This document shows, one piece after another, positions 1 to 7,124 of a DNA stretch of 64,000 nucleotides (its first letter is position 1; every line of letters begins with the position of its first letter). The notes below the pieces were generated by a model. That model was not told the origin of the DNA. It searched no databases and saw nothing but the letters and a program-made list of their open reading frames with translations. The DNA is taken from contig CAMAYM010000002.1 of assembly GCA_945862495.1 (NCBI GenBank), positions 15,028-79,027 of the forward strand. The letters run 5' to 3'. The position numbers and the translations under genes were made by a program. The DNA comes from Bordetella parapertussis (GTDB taxonomy: Bacteria; Pseudomonadota; Gammaproteobacteria; Burkholderiales; Burkholderiaceae_B).

Positions 1-362
1 TCGGTGTCTGGCTCAAGAAGCAAGGCATTGAGTCTGCAGTCGTACTCAGTAGCGCATGGTGTCGTTGTGAAGAAACAGCGCGCTTGTTAGCGTTGGGCGC
101 TGTGACAACGGTTCCGGAACTCGGTTCTTTTTTTCAAAACATGAGTGACTCCGGTCCGCAAACGAACGCGCTGAAGGCGCTACTCGCTAAAAGGCTCAAG
201 GCGCCTGCGCCAGCAAAGCCTATGATTTTGGTGACACACCAGGTCAATATTTCCGCTTTCACCGGTACCTCCGCGGGTCAGGGCGAACTGTTGTTAGTCA
301 AAATCGATGCAAAGGGTGCGTTCGTCTCTGCACGCTCGATTGCAACGCCACATTCCGACTAA
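1..362 (+). CDS. Histidine phosphatase family protein, 3' end only
   Basis: The reading frame is open from the left edge (frame starting at base 3) to a TAA at 360-362, so only about the last 119 residues are visible and the true start lies outside the window. The visible part has an SSAWCRCEETARLL segment followed by ILVTHQVNI near the C-terminus. This is the pattern of small phosphoglycerate-mutase-like (histidine phosphatase) proteins, where the second conserved histidine sits in the THQ motif. The first catalytic histidine (RHG/RHA motif) would be upstream of the window. The physiological substrate cannot be told from the sequence. It lies 68 bp upstream of the uppP start on the same strand and may be cotranscribed with it. 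Confidence 0.7.
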   Translation, partial: GVWLKKQGIESAVVLSSAWCRCEETARLLALGAVTTVPELGSFFQNMSDSGPQTNALKALLAKRLKAPAPAKPMILVTHQVNISAFTGTSAGQGELLLVKIDAKGAFVSARSIATPHSD

Positions 363-430
363 ATGTTGATCTCTTCAATTACGGCGATAATGGCCAATCT
401 TTAGCAGGCGTGTTTAGGGGCAAGATCGGC

Positions 431-1261
431 ATGACCGAGCAAACAATCTATTTGTGGAAAGCTTTTTTTCTAGGCATCGTAGAGGGCATCACCGAGTTTT
501 TGCCGATCTCGAGTACGGGTCATTTGATTCTCTTTGGTGACTGGATCAGCTTTGAATCAAACGAAGCCAAGGTCTTTGAGGTCGTGATTCAGCTGGGCTC
601 AATCTTGGCAGTAGTGTGGATTTTTCGCCATCGCTTGTTTCAGATGGTCCGAGGCACACTGCGTCTCGAACCCGTGGAGGTCGCCTTTACCCGCAATTTA
701 TTGATTGCCTTTTTGCCTTCAGCCATTATCGGCTTGCTGTTCATCAAGGCCATCAAGGCATTGTTTTTTCATCCTGGGGTTGTTGTGGTGACCTTGGTGC
801 TAGGTGGACTGATTATGCTTTGGGTGGAGCGCCGCCGCCCCGCCAACAGTGCGGATGCACCTCCGAATCAAGTTCAAACGATTGAAAAAATTACTTGGAA
901 ACAAGCGTTGATCGTGGGTTGTGCGCAATGTCTCGCCATGGTGCCAGGCACCTCCCGCTCCGGCTCCACCATCATTGCCGGCATGCTGTCGGGTATTCAA
1001 CGAAAGACTGCGACGGAGTTTTCGTTTTTTCTGGCCATCCCAACGATGTTGGCGGCGGCCGTCTATGATTTTTATAAGCATGCCCATTTGCTGACGCAAC
1101 AAGATCTGCTGGCGATTGCGGTGGGGTTTGTGAGTGCTTTTGTGTGCGCGTTGGTGGTGGTGCGCGCCATACTTGTATTTGTCTCTCGACACACCTATCG
1201 GGCGTTTGCGTGGTATCGCATCGCGCTAGGTCTAGTGGTGGGGGCGTGGTTGTGGTTATAA
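431..1261 (+). CDS. uppP: Undecaprenyl-diphosphatase UppP (BacA)
   Basis: Integral membrane phosphatase that converts undecaprenyl diphosphate to undecaprenyl phosphate, recycling the lipid carrier for peptidoglycan and other envelope glycans; the family is linked to bacitracin resistance. The protein is 276 residues, the usual family length, and strongly hydrophobic. The two signature regions are clear: GIVEGITEFLPISSTGH near residues 15-31 (glutamates 18 and 22, histidine 31) and PGTSRSGST in the middle, which carries the catalytic arginine. I chose the ATG at 431 because AGGGGC lies just upstream. A GTG at 410 would add seven residues and is less likely. A run of short hydrophobic segments follows to the C-terminus. 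Confidence 0.95.
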   Translation: MTEQTIYLWKAFFLGIVEGITEFLPISSTGHLILFGDWISFESNEAKVFEVVIQLGSILAVVWIFRHRLFQMVRGTLRLEPVEVAFTRNLLIAFLPSAIIGLLFIKAIKALFFHPGVVVVTLVLGGLIMLWVERRRPANSADAPPNQVQTIEKITWKQALIVGCAQCLAMVPGTSRSGSTIIAGMLSGIQRKTATEFSFFLAIPTMLAAAVYDFYKHAHLLTQQDLLAIAVGFVSAFVCALVVVRAILVFVSRHTYRAFAWYRIALGLVVGAWLWL

Positions 1262-1321
1262 GGCCTGAGACGTTTTTTTAAGTTCAAGTTCAAGTTTTGG
1301 AAAAAATAAAGGAGATTGAGG

Positions 1322-2194
1322 ATGCGTTTATTTAGCTATGTAGATAAGAACAATCAAAAACGCGTAGGCGTACTCAAAGCAGCGGATTCGCAGGAATTCG
1401 TGGATTTGGCTGCAACTGATGCAACGTTACCCAAGAGTTTGCTAGAGATCATTGCAACGCCAGGTGCGATGGACCGTGTGCAGCAAGCCACTCAAAGCGG
1501 CTCTGCAGTGGTGCATGCTCTCAAGGGTGTGCGTTTCATTCCTTTGATTGATCGTCCAAGCAAAATTGTATGTTTGGGATTGAACTATGCAGATCACGCG
1601 GCCGAAGGCGGTCATGCGCGTCCGGAGTACCCAAGCTTTTTTATGCGTGGACCCAGCTCCATGGTGGGTCACCTTGAGCCGATGATTCGTCCTAAAGCGT
1701 CAGACAAGTTTGACTTTGAAGCGGAGCTTGCGTTTGTAGTGGGTAAGACTGCCCGTCATCTCACCGCTGCAAATGCACTTGAATATGTTGCAGGGTATAG
1801 CGTATTTAATGATGGTAGCTTGCGTGACTATCAACGCAAATCCACACAGTGGACCATTGGTAAAAACTTTGATGCTACAGGTGGCTTTGGACCTTGGCTC
1901 GTCACGCCAGATGAGCTGCCACCGGGTGCTGACGGCTTGCGTATTCAGTCTCGACTGAATGGTCAAATCATGCAAGATGCCAACACCAAGAGCTTTCTGT
2001 GGGGAGTGGTAGAGACGTTGGTGCTGATTACAGAATGTATGACGCTTGAGCCAGGCGATGTCGTGATTACGGGCACGCCAGCCGGTGTGGGCTATGCGAG
2101 AAAGCCACCTGTGTTTATGAAGCAGGGCGATACGCTCGAAGTCGAAATTGAAGGCGTTGGCTTGCTGAGCAATCCTATCGTTGACGAAAAATAA
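1322..2194 (+). CDS. Fumarylacetoacetate hydrolase (FAH) family protein
   Basis: Predicted cytoplasmic, metal-dependent hydrolase or decarboxylase of the FAH superfamily, typically acting on 2-keto acids made during aromatic or amino-acid catabolism. The 290-residue protein has KIVCLGLNYADHAAE (residues 81-95), the metal-binding FDFEAELAFVVG (E133 and E135), a third ligand aspartate in SVFNDGS (D164), and the C-terminal VITGTPAGVG signature. The ATG at 1322 has GGAG eight bases upstream; a TTG at 1316 is possible but poorer. The substrate is not predictable: the family includes acylpyruvases, oxaloacetate decarboxylases and homoprotocatechuate pathway enzymes. It is convergent with a CoA-transferase gene and shares a bidirectional terminator with it. 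Confidence 0.88.
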   Translation: MRLFSYVDKNNQKRVGVLKAADSQEFVDLAATDATLPKSLLEIIATPGAMDRVQQATQSGSAVVHALKGVRFIPLIDRPSKIVCLGLNYADHAAEGGHARPEYPSFFMRGPSSMVGHLEPMIRPKASDKFDFEAELAFVVGKTARHLTAANALEYVAGYSVFNDGSLRDYQRKSTQWTIGKNFDATGGFGPWLVTPDELPPGADGLRIQSRLNGQIMQDANTKSFLWGVVETLVLITECMTLEPGDVVITGTPAGVGYARKPPVFMKQGDTLEVEIEGVGLLSNPIVDEK

Positions 2195-2250
2195 AAAATT
2201 TATGACGCTTTGTACTTGAAGCTGTCATTGGTTTTGAAAAATCAGCAATA

Positions 2251-2280
2251 AAAAGGGAGACACCACGGTGTCTCCCTTTT
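2251..2280. terminator. Bidirectional intrinsic terminator
   Basis: The 30 bases form a perfect inverted repeat: AAAAGGGAGACACC, two central bases, then its exact complement ending in TTTT. Allowing a four-base loop leaves a nine-pair GC-rich stem with a T-run on the 3' side read from either strand. It lies between the 3' ends of the convergent FAH gene and CoA-transferase gene, as expected for a terminator serving both. Confidence 0.85.
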
Positions 2281-2304
2281 ACGTGCGCACATTACGCTTG
2301 GCTT

Positions 2305-3501
2305 TTAGACCACGCCTTGCTCTTGGAACTTGGCGATCTCATCGGCTGAGTAGCCAACCTCTGACAGAACCTCTTGGGTGTGCTCGCCCCATTGAGGCGC
2401 AGTGGTGACCACATCGGCAGGGGTCCGGCTCAAGGTTGCAGGCTGGGTAATAAAGCCTTTTTCCTTGCCTGCTTTATCTTTGACCATTTTTGAAATGTTC
2501 GCTTGCTTGACGTGCTTGTCCGCAAACATCTGGGGCACGTTGTAGACGGGACCTGCAGGTACGCCTGCGTCGTTCAACGCTTCCACCCAATACTCAACGG
2601 TTTTGGTGCGGAACACTTCATTTAGGATTTTGTTGCAACGTGCACGGTTGACCGTACGTGACTTTTCATTGGCAAAGTCTGGGTCGGCAATCCACTCGGG
2701 ATGCTGAACGAGCTCACACAAGCGAACCCAGTTGCCTTGGCCGGATGCGCCAAGGTTAAAGGCACCGTCGCTGGCCTCGAATAAGCCCATTGGCGTGGAG
2801 GTGGGGTGATCGTTGCCCGCTTGGCCTGCGACATCGCCCTCGTTGAGGTAGCGCGCTGCCTGGAAGTCCATCATCGCAATTTGTGCGTGCAATAGTGAAG
2901 CATGGACCCACTGGCCTTTGCCAGAGCGCTCACGTTCTAGCAGTGCTGTCAGGATACCGATGCCGGCATAGAGGCCTGCACTCATGTCTGCTACCGCCAG
3001 ACCAGCGCGAACGGGGCCTTGGCCGGGAATGCCCGTAACGGACATCAGGCCACCCATGCCCTGCATGATTTGGTCAAAGCCGGGGCGTGAGGCGTAGGGG
3101 CCCTCTTGTCCAAAACCAGAAATACTGGCCAGGATGATGCGAGGATTGACCTTAGCCAACGACTCGTAATCGATGCCGAGTTTCTTTTTGATGTCTGGGC
3201 GCCAGTTTTCGACGACAACATCAGCCGTTTTGACCAGGCGCATCATGATGTCGAGCGCACCGGGTTTTTTCAAATTGAGCGTCATCGCCCGCTTGTTGCG
3301 GTTGAGGTTTTGAAAATCTCCGCCTTCACGATTGCCGGCGAACATACCCTCGTTAGGGTCGACGCCTTTTGGAGGCTCGATCCGGATCACGTCGGCGCCA
3401 AAATCGGCGAGCAGACGCACGCAGTTTGGACCTGCGCGCACGCGCGACATATCAAGAACACGAAGATTGGAAAGTGCAGAAGAAGCCTGAATCTTAGACA
3501 T
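2305..3501 (-). CDS. Family III CoA-transferase (CaiB/BaiF type)
   Basis: Cytoplasmic enzyme that moves coenzyme A between carboxylic acids through an aspartyl-CoA anhydride. The 398-residue product is the usual family length and begins with SNLRVLDMSRVRAGP, followed by LLADFGADVIRIEPP, the CoA-binding region of the fold. The expected catalytic aspartate is D143 in SRPGFDQIMQG. The donor and acceptor acids cannot be inferred; close families include formyl-CoA:oxalate, succinyl-CoA:malate and carnitine CoA-transferases. The gene diverges from an enoyl-CoA hydratase homologue 120 bp away, and the two may act on the same acyl-CoA. A second member of the family is at the right edge of the window. 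Confidence 0.9.
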   Translation of the reverse strand: MSKIQASSALSNLRVLDMSRVRAGPNCVRLLADFGADVIRIEPPKGVDPNEGMFAGNREGGDFQNLNRNKRAMTLNLKKPGALDIMMRLVKTADVVVENWRPDIKKKLGIDYESLAKVNPRIILASISGFGQEGPYASRPGFDQIMQGMGGLMSVTGIPGQGPVRAGLAVADMSAGLYAGIGILTALLERERSGKGQWVHASLLHAQIAMMDFQAARYLNEGDVAGQAGNDHPTSTPMGLFEASDGAFNLGASGQGNWVRLCELVQHPEWIADPDFANEKSRTVNRARCNKILNEVFRTKTVEYWVEALNDAGVPAGPVYNVPQMFADKHVKQANISKMVKDKAGKEKGFITQPATLSRTPADVVTTAPQWGEHTQEVLSEVGYSADEIAKFQEQGVV

Positions 3502-3586
3502 AGGTTTTTTATCAGTGTTGAATATTGAACTGTCTGTTTTATATGTTGCTTTGAGAATTATTGCAAGAGATACTAGGAGGCTTAAA

Positions 3587-3637
3587 ATGGTAATAGAAAA
3601 CGATTACTACAAAGGACTTTCATGGCTGAGTTATTGA
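3587..3637 (+). CDS. Possible 16-residue leader peptide upstream of the enoyl-CoA hydratase homologue
   Basis: An ATG at 3587 sits six bases after a perfect Shine-Dalgarno sequence AGGAGG (3575-3580), the best ribosome site in this region and better than that of the downstream gene. It opens a frame of 16 codons, MVIENDYYKGLSWLSY, ending in TGA at 3635-3637. The stop lies 14 bases inside the next gene, whose ATG is at 3622 in another frame, so termination would release ribosomes next to the hydratase start. This arrangement suggests translational coupling or a regulatory leader; that role is inference. I recognise no homologue. Three aromatic residues near the end (Trp13, Tyr16, Tyr8 region) are noted, without a clear attenuator hairpin. 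Confidence 0.4.
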   Translation: MVIENDYYKGLSWLSY

Positions 3638-4404
3638 TCACCAAAAATGCAGCGGTTGGAACGATTACGATCTCCAACCCCAATAAAATGAATGCAATGT
3701 CAGTGCAGATGTGGATGGATCTTCCAAAAGCCATCCGTGCCTTTGATGCGGATCCCGAGGTGCGAGTCATCGTGATCACGGGTCAGGGTGAAAAAGCCTT
3801 TGTTTCAGGTGCAGACATTTCTCAGTTCGACACCTTGCGCAGTTCGCCCCAGACACAAAAAGATTATGAAGATGCTGTGGCCGACTCAATGATTGCACCG
3901 CTTGAATGTTCCAAGCCTATCATTGCAAAAATCCGTGGCTTTTGTTTTGGTGGGGGCTTGGGTTTGGCTGCAGCCTGTGACATCCGGATTTGTTCAGACA
4001 ACTCCAGCTTCAGAATGCCAGCGGCACGCTTAGGTTTGGGCTACGGACACACAGGGATTAAGCGGTTTACTGATGTGATTGGTTTGGCCAATGCCACAGA
4101 CATCTTTGTCACTGCGCGTCGTTTTGATGCGGCTGACGCCCTGCGGATGGGTTTTGTGTCACGTGTGTGTTCCGTTGAGGAAATCGACGCTGTGGTCGAG
4201 CAGTACACCCAGGCAATTTCTGATAATGCACCACTCACCGTGGCAGCGAGTAAGTTTATTGTTCGTACGGTGTGCGCACAGCCTGAAGAGCAGGACATTC
4301 CTCGAGCTGAGGAAATGGTCAAAATCTGTTTTGCCAGCGAGGATTTCAAAGAAGGACGCGCCGCCTTTATGGAAAAGCGGCCGGCCCAATTTAAAGGTCA
4401 TTAA
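3622..4404 (+). CDS. Enoyl-CoA hydratase/isomerase family protein with atypical active site
   Basis: A 260-residue crotonase-fold protein. The oxyanion-hole regions are present, FVSGADISQFD (about residues 60-70) and CFGGGLGLAAACD (108-120), so acyl-CoA binding is likely. However, the two glutamates used by classical hydratases are not conserved: the first aligns with A134 in RMPAARLG and the second with D160 in NATDIFVTAR. It may therefore be an isomerase, hydrolase, decarboxylase or an enoyl-CoA enzyme with another mechanism rather than a hydratase. The ATG at 3622 has AAAGGA five bases upstream, inside the preceding leader ORF. It diverges from the CoA-transferase gene and ends opposite a cupin gene. 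Confidence 0.85.
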   Translation: MAELLITKNAAVGTITISNPNKMNAMSVQMWMDLPKAIRAFDADPEVRVIVITGQGEKAFVSGADISQFDTLRSSPQTQKDYEDAVADSMIAPLECSKPIIAKIRGFCFGGGLGLAAACDIRICSDNSSFRMPAARLGLGYGHTGIKRFTDVIGLANATDIFVTARRFDAADALRMGFVSRVCSVEEIDAVVEQYTQAISDNAPLTVAASKFIVRTVCAQPEEQDIPRAEEMVKICFASEDFKEGRAAFMEKRPAQFKGH

Positions 4405-4412
4405 GCAGGCAA

Positions 4413-4432
4413 CGGCTGTCTTTCGACAGCCG
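4413..4432. terminator. Hairpin between convergent genes, possible terminator
   Basis: CGGCTGTC (4413-4420), loop TTTC, GACAGCCG (4425-4432) forms a perfect eight-pair stem between the hydratase homologue stop at 4404 and the cupin gene stop at 4443. The downstream T-run is weak on both sides, so efficient intrinsic termination is uncertain. Confidence 0.5.
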
Positions 4433-4442
4433 AGATTTACGC

Positions 4443-5225
4443 CTATTCTCTTTTCGGAAACTGCATCAACATGATCGCAACACCATCGGCGCTGGCGCGG
4501 ATGGTGGGTGCGGGCGCATCAGGTGCGACAAAAACCAGCGAGCGTTCCGTGGCAGCTTGTCCATTGATCTGACATTGCCCCCGCATGACGAGCCAGTACT
4601 GCCCTCGGCCCTCTGCCGGTGACGGCCCTGCAATGGCTGCCTCGCCCGTTGTCTGGAATAGCGTACACACCAAACCGTCATCTTCTTGGGGCACGATCGG
4701 CTGAGTGAGCACACCCTCAATATGGCTTGGACCGTCTGCATCCCCAATCATCGCAGGAATAGCGCCTAGGCCGTGACGATAGGACTTTGTCCGACCTTTG
4801 AGGGCCTCGCGATGCTCTGGCATCCAGCGTGCACCAGGATCCCAGCCGTTACGCAGGGTGAGGTACTCCACACCTGTGCTGTCAGCGTGAATAGGCGCAT
4901 AGGGCGTAAAGGCCATGGCATAGTGCACTGTCAGACCCTCAATGGGTTTGATGCCAAACTTGCCTTCGCCGGACATAAAGACTTGAAACTGGTCCGCTTG
5001 ATGATAGTGACCAGGGATCATGCTGTTGGCGCCTTGCTCGACTAAAAAAGCGATCGGCTCAAGCGGAGGTGGAAACGCCTCAGGTGTGCGTGCGGGTAAG
5101 CCTTTTGCACGGCGCTCCACAGAGTTGATTCCCACGTACGACGATATCCAGGTGTCTGTGCCATTGGGTAAACGATAGTGGTGGCGCTCGTTGAACGCGT
5201 CTTCTTTTGTGACAACAGTCGTCAT
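4443..5225 (-). CDS. Cupin-like protein of unknown function
   Basis: A 260-residue protein with no signal peptide. A cupin-like motif is visible at about residues 83-100: MIPGHYHQADQFQVFMSGEG, in which histidines, an aspartate and a glutamine could bind metal, followed by glycine-rich strands. A second beta-rich region in the C-terminal third (after about residue 190) suggests a bicupin. I do not recognise a specific enzyme; metal-dependent dioxygenases, isomerases and sugar-binding proteins all share this fold. It is followed at 24 bp by a thioesterase gene transcribed the same way from upstream (5250-5699), and the MFS gene lies further upstream, so the three probably form one unit. Confidence 0.65.
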   Translation of the reverse strand: MTTVVTKEDAFNERHHYRLPNGTDTWISSYVGINSVERRAKGLPARTPEAFPPPLEPIAFLVEQGANSMIPGHYHQADQFQVFMSGEGKFGIKPIEGLTVHYAMAFTPYAPIHADSTGVEYLTLRNGWDPGARWMPEHREALKGRTKSYRHGLGAIPAMIGDADGPSHIEGVLTQPIVPQEDDGLVCTLFQTTGEAAIAGPSPAEGRGQYWLVMRGQCQINGQAATERSLVFVAPDAPAPTIRASADGVAIMLMQFPKRE

Positions 5226-5249
5226 GTCTAAAAGGTCTCCAACAATGAA

Positions 5250-5699
5250 TTAAAAGGTTTGGGCCGCGAGGCGAAAATTTTCGGGAACAGCAACAGGGCG
5301 CTGTGAGGCACGATTGACGCAGACATGTACAAACTGACCTTGTGCGGCAGCCTCGTCTGACTCGTCATTAAATACCGCGACCTCATAGGCGATTGAACTG
5401 CGCCCCATGCGACCGATCCGCACGCCGACTTGAATCACGCCGGGTGAAGAGATTTGACGAAAATACCGACACTCTGAGGCCACGACAAGCGTTTGATACT
5501 CACCGGCTAATACCGAGCGCATCTCGACATGCAACAAAAATCCATCGACCGCTGTGTCAAAAAATGAATAATAGTGGGCATTGTTGATATGCCCATAAGA
5601 ATCGTTATCCGCCCAACGCAAGGTAATCATTTCAAAAAATTTGAAATCACTTTTTGAAAGCGGGCCCGCGCGCGGTGTCTCTGCAGTCTGTTCGGTCAT
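5250..5699 (-). CDS. Acyl-CoA thioesterase, 4HBT/YbgC type hotdog fold
   Basis: Predicted cytoplasmic hydrolase of acyl-CoA thioesters. About 149 residues, the normal size for single-hotdog enzymes. The signature RWADNDSYGHINNAHYYSFFDTA near residues 30-52 contains the catalytic aspartate of the D-x-x-G-H-x-N motif typical of 4-hydroxybenzoyl-CoA thioesterase-like proteins. An ATG at 5699 is preceded directly by a GTG at 5702; either could be used. The acyl substrate is unknown. The gene is 24 bases from the MFS gene upstream and the cupin gene downstream, consistent with a three-gene transcript. Confidence 0.82.
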   Translation of the reverse strand: MTEQTAETPRAGPLSKSDFKFFEMITLRWADNDSYGHINNAHYYSFFDTAVDGFLLHVEMRSVLAGEYQTLVVASECRYFRQISSPGVIQVGVRIGRMGRSSIAYEVAVFNDESDEAAAQGQFVHVCVNRASQRPVAVPENFRLAAQTF

Positions 5700-5722
5700 C
5701 ACTATGATCTAAAGGGGTTTGA

Positions 5723-6985
5723 TTAAACGGGTCGGTACTTTGTGGAAATCATGCACAGGGCTACAAAGACGCTCAATCCCAAGCTCCATGATAGCCAAAG
5801 GACGTTTGATCCCCAATCTGTCAGCGCCAAGCCAAATAAAAAGGGTGCAGCTGCTTGCGCAAACTTTGACGGCATCATGAGCCAGCCTTGTCGTTGCCCG
5901 TACCCCTTTGTACCAAAAATCGCGAGGGGCAAGGTGCCGCGGGCAATGATCAGGATTCCGTTACCAATTCCGTGCAAAATCACAAACGCCAGCGCAAAAG
6001 GGGCGCCAAAGACCAAAAGCAGCGCACCACCAATCGGGTGGGTCAGGGCGGCGAGACGGGTGCTCACAAGTGGATGCCAACGACGCATAAAAAAGAAATC
6101 GATTAATCTGCCCAAGACTTGAGAGGGGCCGACCAAGGCACCAATTGTAAAAGCCACGGCAAGTGGCACTCCCATTCCCTCAAGCATACGCGGCATATGG
6201 ATCATCAGCCCCATGCCCACGAAGGAGTTGGCAGCAAAGACAAAAGCCAGCAGGAAAGCGGTGTATTTGCTCGGGATAGGTGCGGGACCTGTGATGGGTG
6301 GGGAGCTTGAAGAGGCGGAGGGTGCAGGGGCGTCTGAGAAGGCAGTGGTGGCGGTATTAGCCGTCGCAAGTGCGGTTCCGTTATTGGGCGTGACAGCGTC
6401 GGACGTCCGTTCAGCACTCGCGCTCAGCGGGCTAGGCAGCAAGGCGTTGAGCGGCAGACCAACCACTATGTGGACGCAGGCCCAAAACCAGCACACTCCG
6501 CTCCAGCCGAATTTGCTTTCCACAAAGACAGAAACTGTCCAACCCACGAAACTCGCAAAGCCCGCAATCAGGGTCACGCCGGTTATCGGGTTACGCGAAT
6601 TCTTGCCAAAGAGGCGTACAATGGCTGAGAAAGCCACTTCGAAAAGGCCTGCTGCCATGCCCAGTCCCAAGATGGCATAGCCAAAGAGCACGCTCCACAT
6701 GCCCTCGGCAAAGCCAAGGCAGGTCAGACCTAGGGCGAAGATCAGATTGGAGGACATCAAAACAGGTCGTCCACCAAAGCGATCGACCATTTTTCCAACA
6801 AACGGCCCCGCAAGGGCCGACACACCCAAAGCGATAGAAAAGCCCGCGAACAAGATGGCGGGCGACAGTGCGAGCTCCCTGCTAGCGGGGATGGCGATCA
6901 CGGCGGGGAGGTAGTGCGCGCCGGCGCTGGCAATGACTTGGCCCGCGCCAGTGACGCTGACGGCGCGATAGATACGAGAGGACAT
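5723..6985 (-). CDS. Major facilitator superfamily (MFS) transporter
   Basis: A 420-residue inner-membrane protein with about twelve hydrophobic segments in two halves. The loop after the second segment reads GPFVGKMVDRFGGRPVL, the MFS motif-A pattern (G-x-x-x-D-R-x-G-R-R). Between the halves (about residues 195-245) lies an unusually long cytoplasmic linker rich in Ser, Ala, Thr and Pro. The family is that of secondary transporters in the oxalate/formate or monocarboxylate-like groups, but the substrate is not predictable. It is transcribed away from an M20 peptidase gene 139 bp distant, across a region with a 15-bp palindrome, so a shared regulator and a carrier role for the products of the peptidase/aminoacylase row is a reasonable inference. 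Confidence 0.88.
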   Translation of the reverse strand: MSSRIYRAVSVTGAGQVIASAGAHYLPAVIAIPASRELALSPAILFAGFSIALGVSALAGPFVGKMVDRFGGRPVLMSSNLIFALGLTCLGFAEGMWSVLFGYAILGLGMAAGLFEVAFSAIVRLFGKNSRNPITGVTLIAGFASFVGWTVSVFVESKFGWSGVCWFWACVHIVVGLPLNALLPSPLSASAERTSDAVTPNNGTALATANTATTAFSDAPAPSASSSSPPITGPAPIPSKYTAFLLAFVFAANSFVGMGLMIHMPRMLEGMGVPLAVAFTIGALVGPSQVLGRLIDFFFMRRWHPLVSTRLAALTHPIGGALLLVFGAPFALAFVILHGIGNGILIIARGTLPLAIFGTKGYGQRQGWLMMPSKFAQAAAPFLFGLALTDWGSNVLWLSWSLGLSVFVALCMISTKYRPV

Positions 6986-7082
6986 GCGAGAGTCTTGTCT
7001 GTCTAAGGGTTATTTTTTCCTTATTATCCACGTTAAATGACTCGAAACAACGTGCTCACGTCGAGGTTGTGCGATTCAGTGC

Positions 7083-7097
7083 CAAGCTTTAAGCTTG
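7083..7097. promoter_or_regulatory. 15-bp palindrome between divergent MFS and M20 genes, possible operator
   Basis: CAAGCTT-T-AAGCTTG is a perfect 7-1-7 inverted repeat lying 27 bases upstream of the M20 gene ATG and 98 bases from the MFS start. Its place in a divergent promoter region suggests a repressor or activator site. No regulator gene is adjacent, and no -35/-10 pair is clear. Confidence 0.35.
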
Positions 7098-7124
7098 TGC
7101 AACACTTTTTCCTGTGAGCCCACC

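Noticed and set aside
4443..5225. Assigning the cupin-like gene to a named dioxygenase
   Set aside because: Only the cupin pattern could be seen and the neighbours are not diagnostic, so a gene name would be invention.
6213..6680. 155-residue open frame opposite the MFS gene
   Set aside because: It mirrors the Ser/Ala-rich linker and membrane segments of the MFS gene and has no ribosome site.
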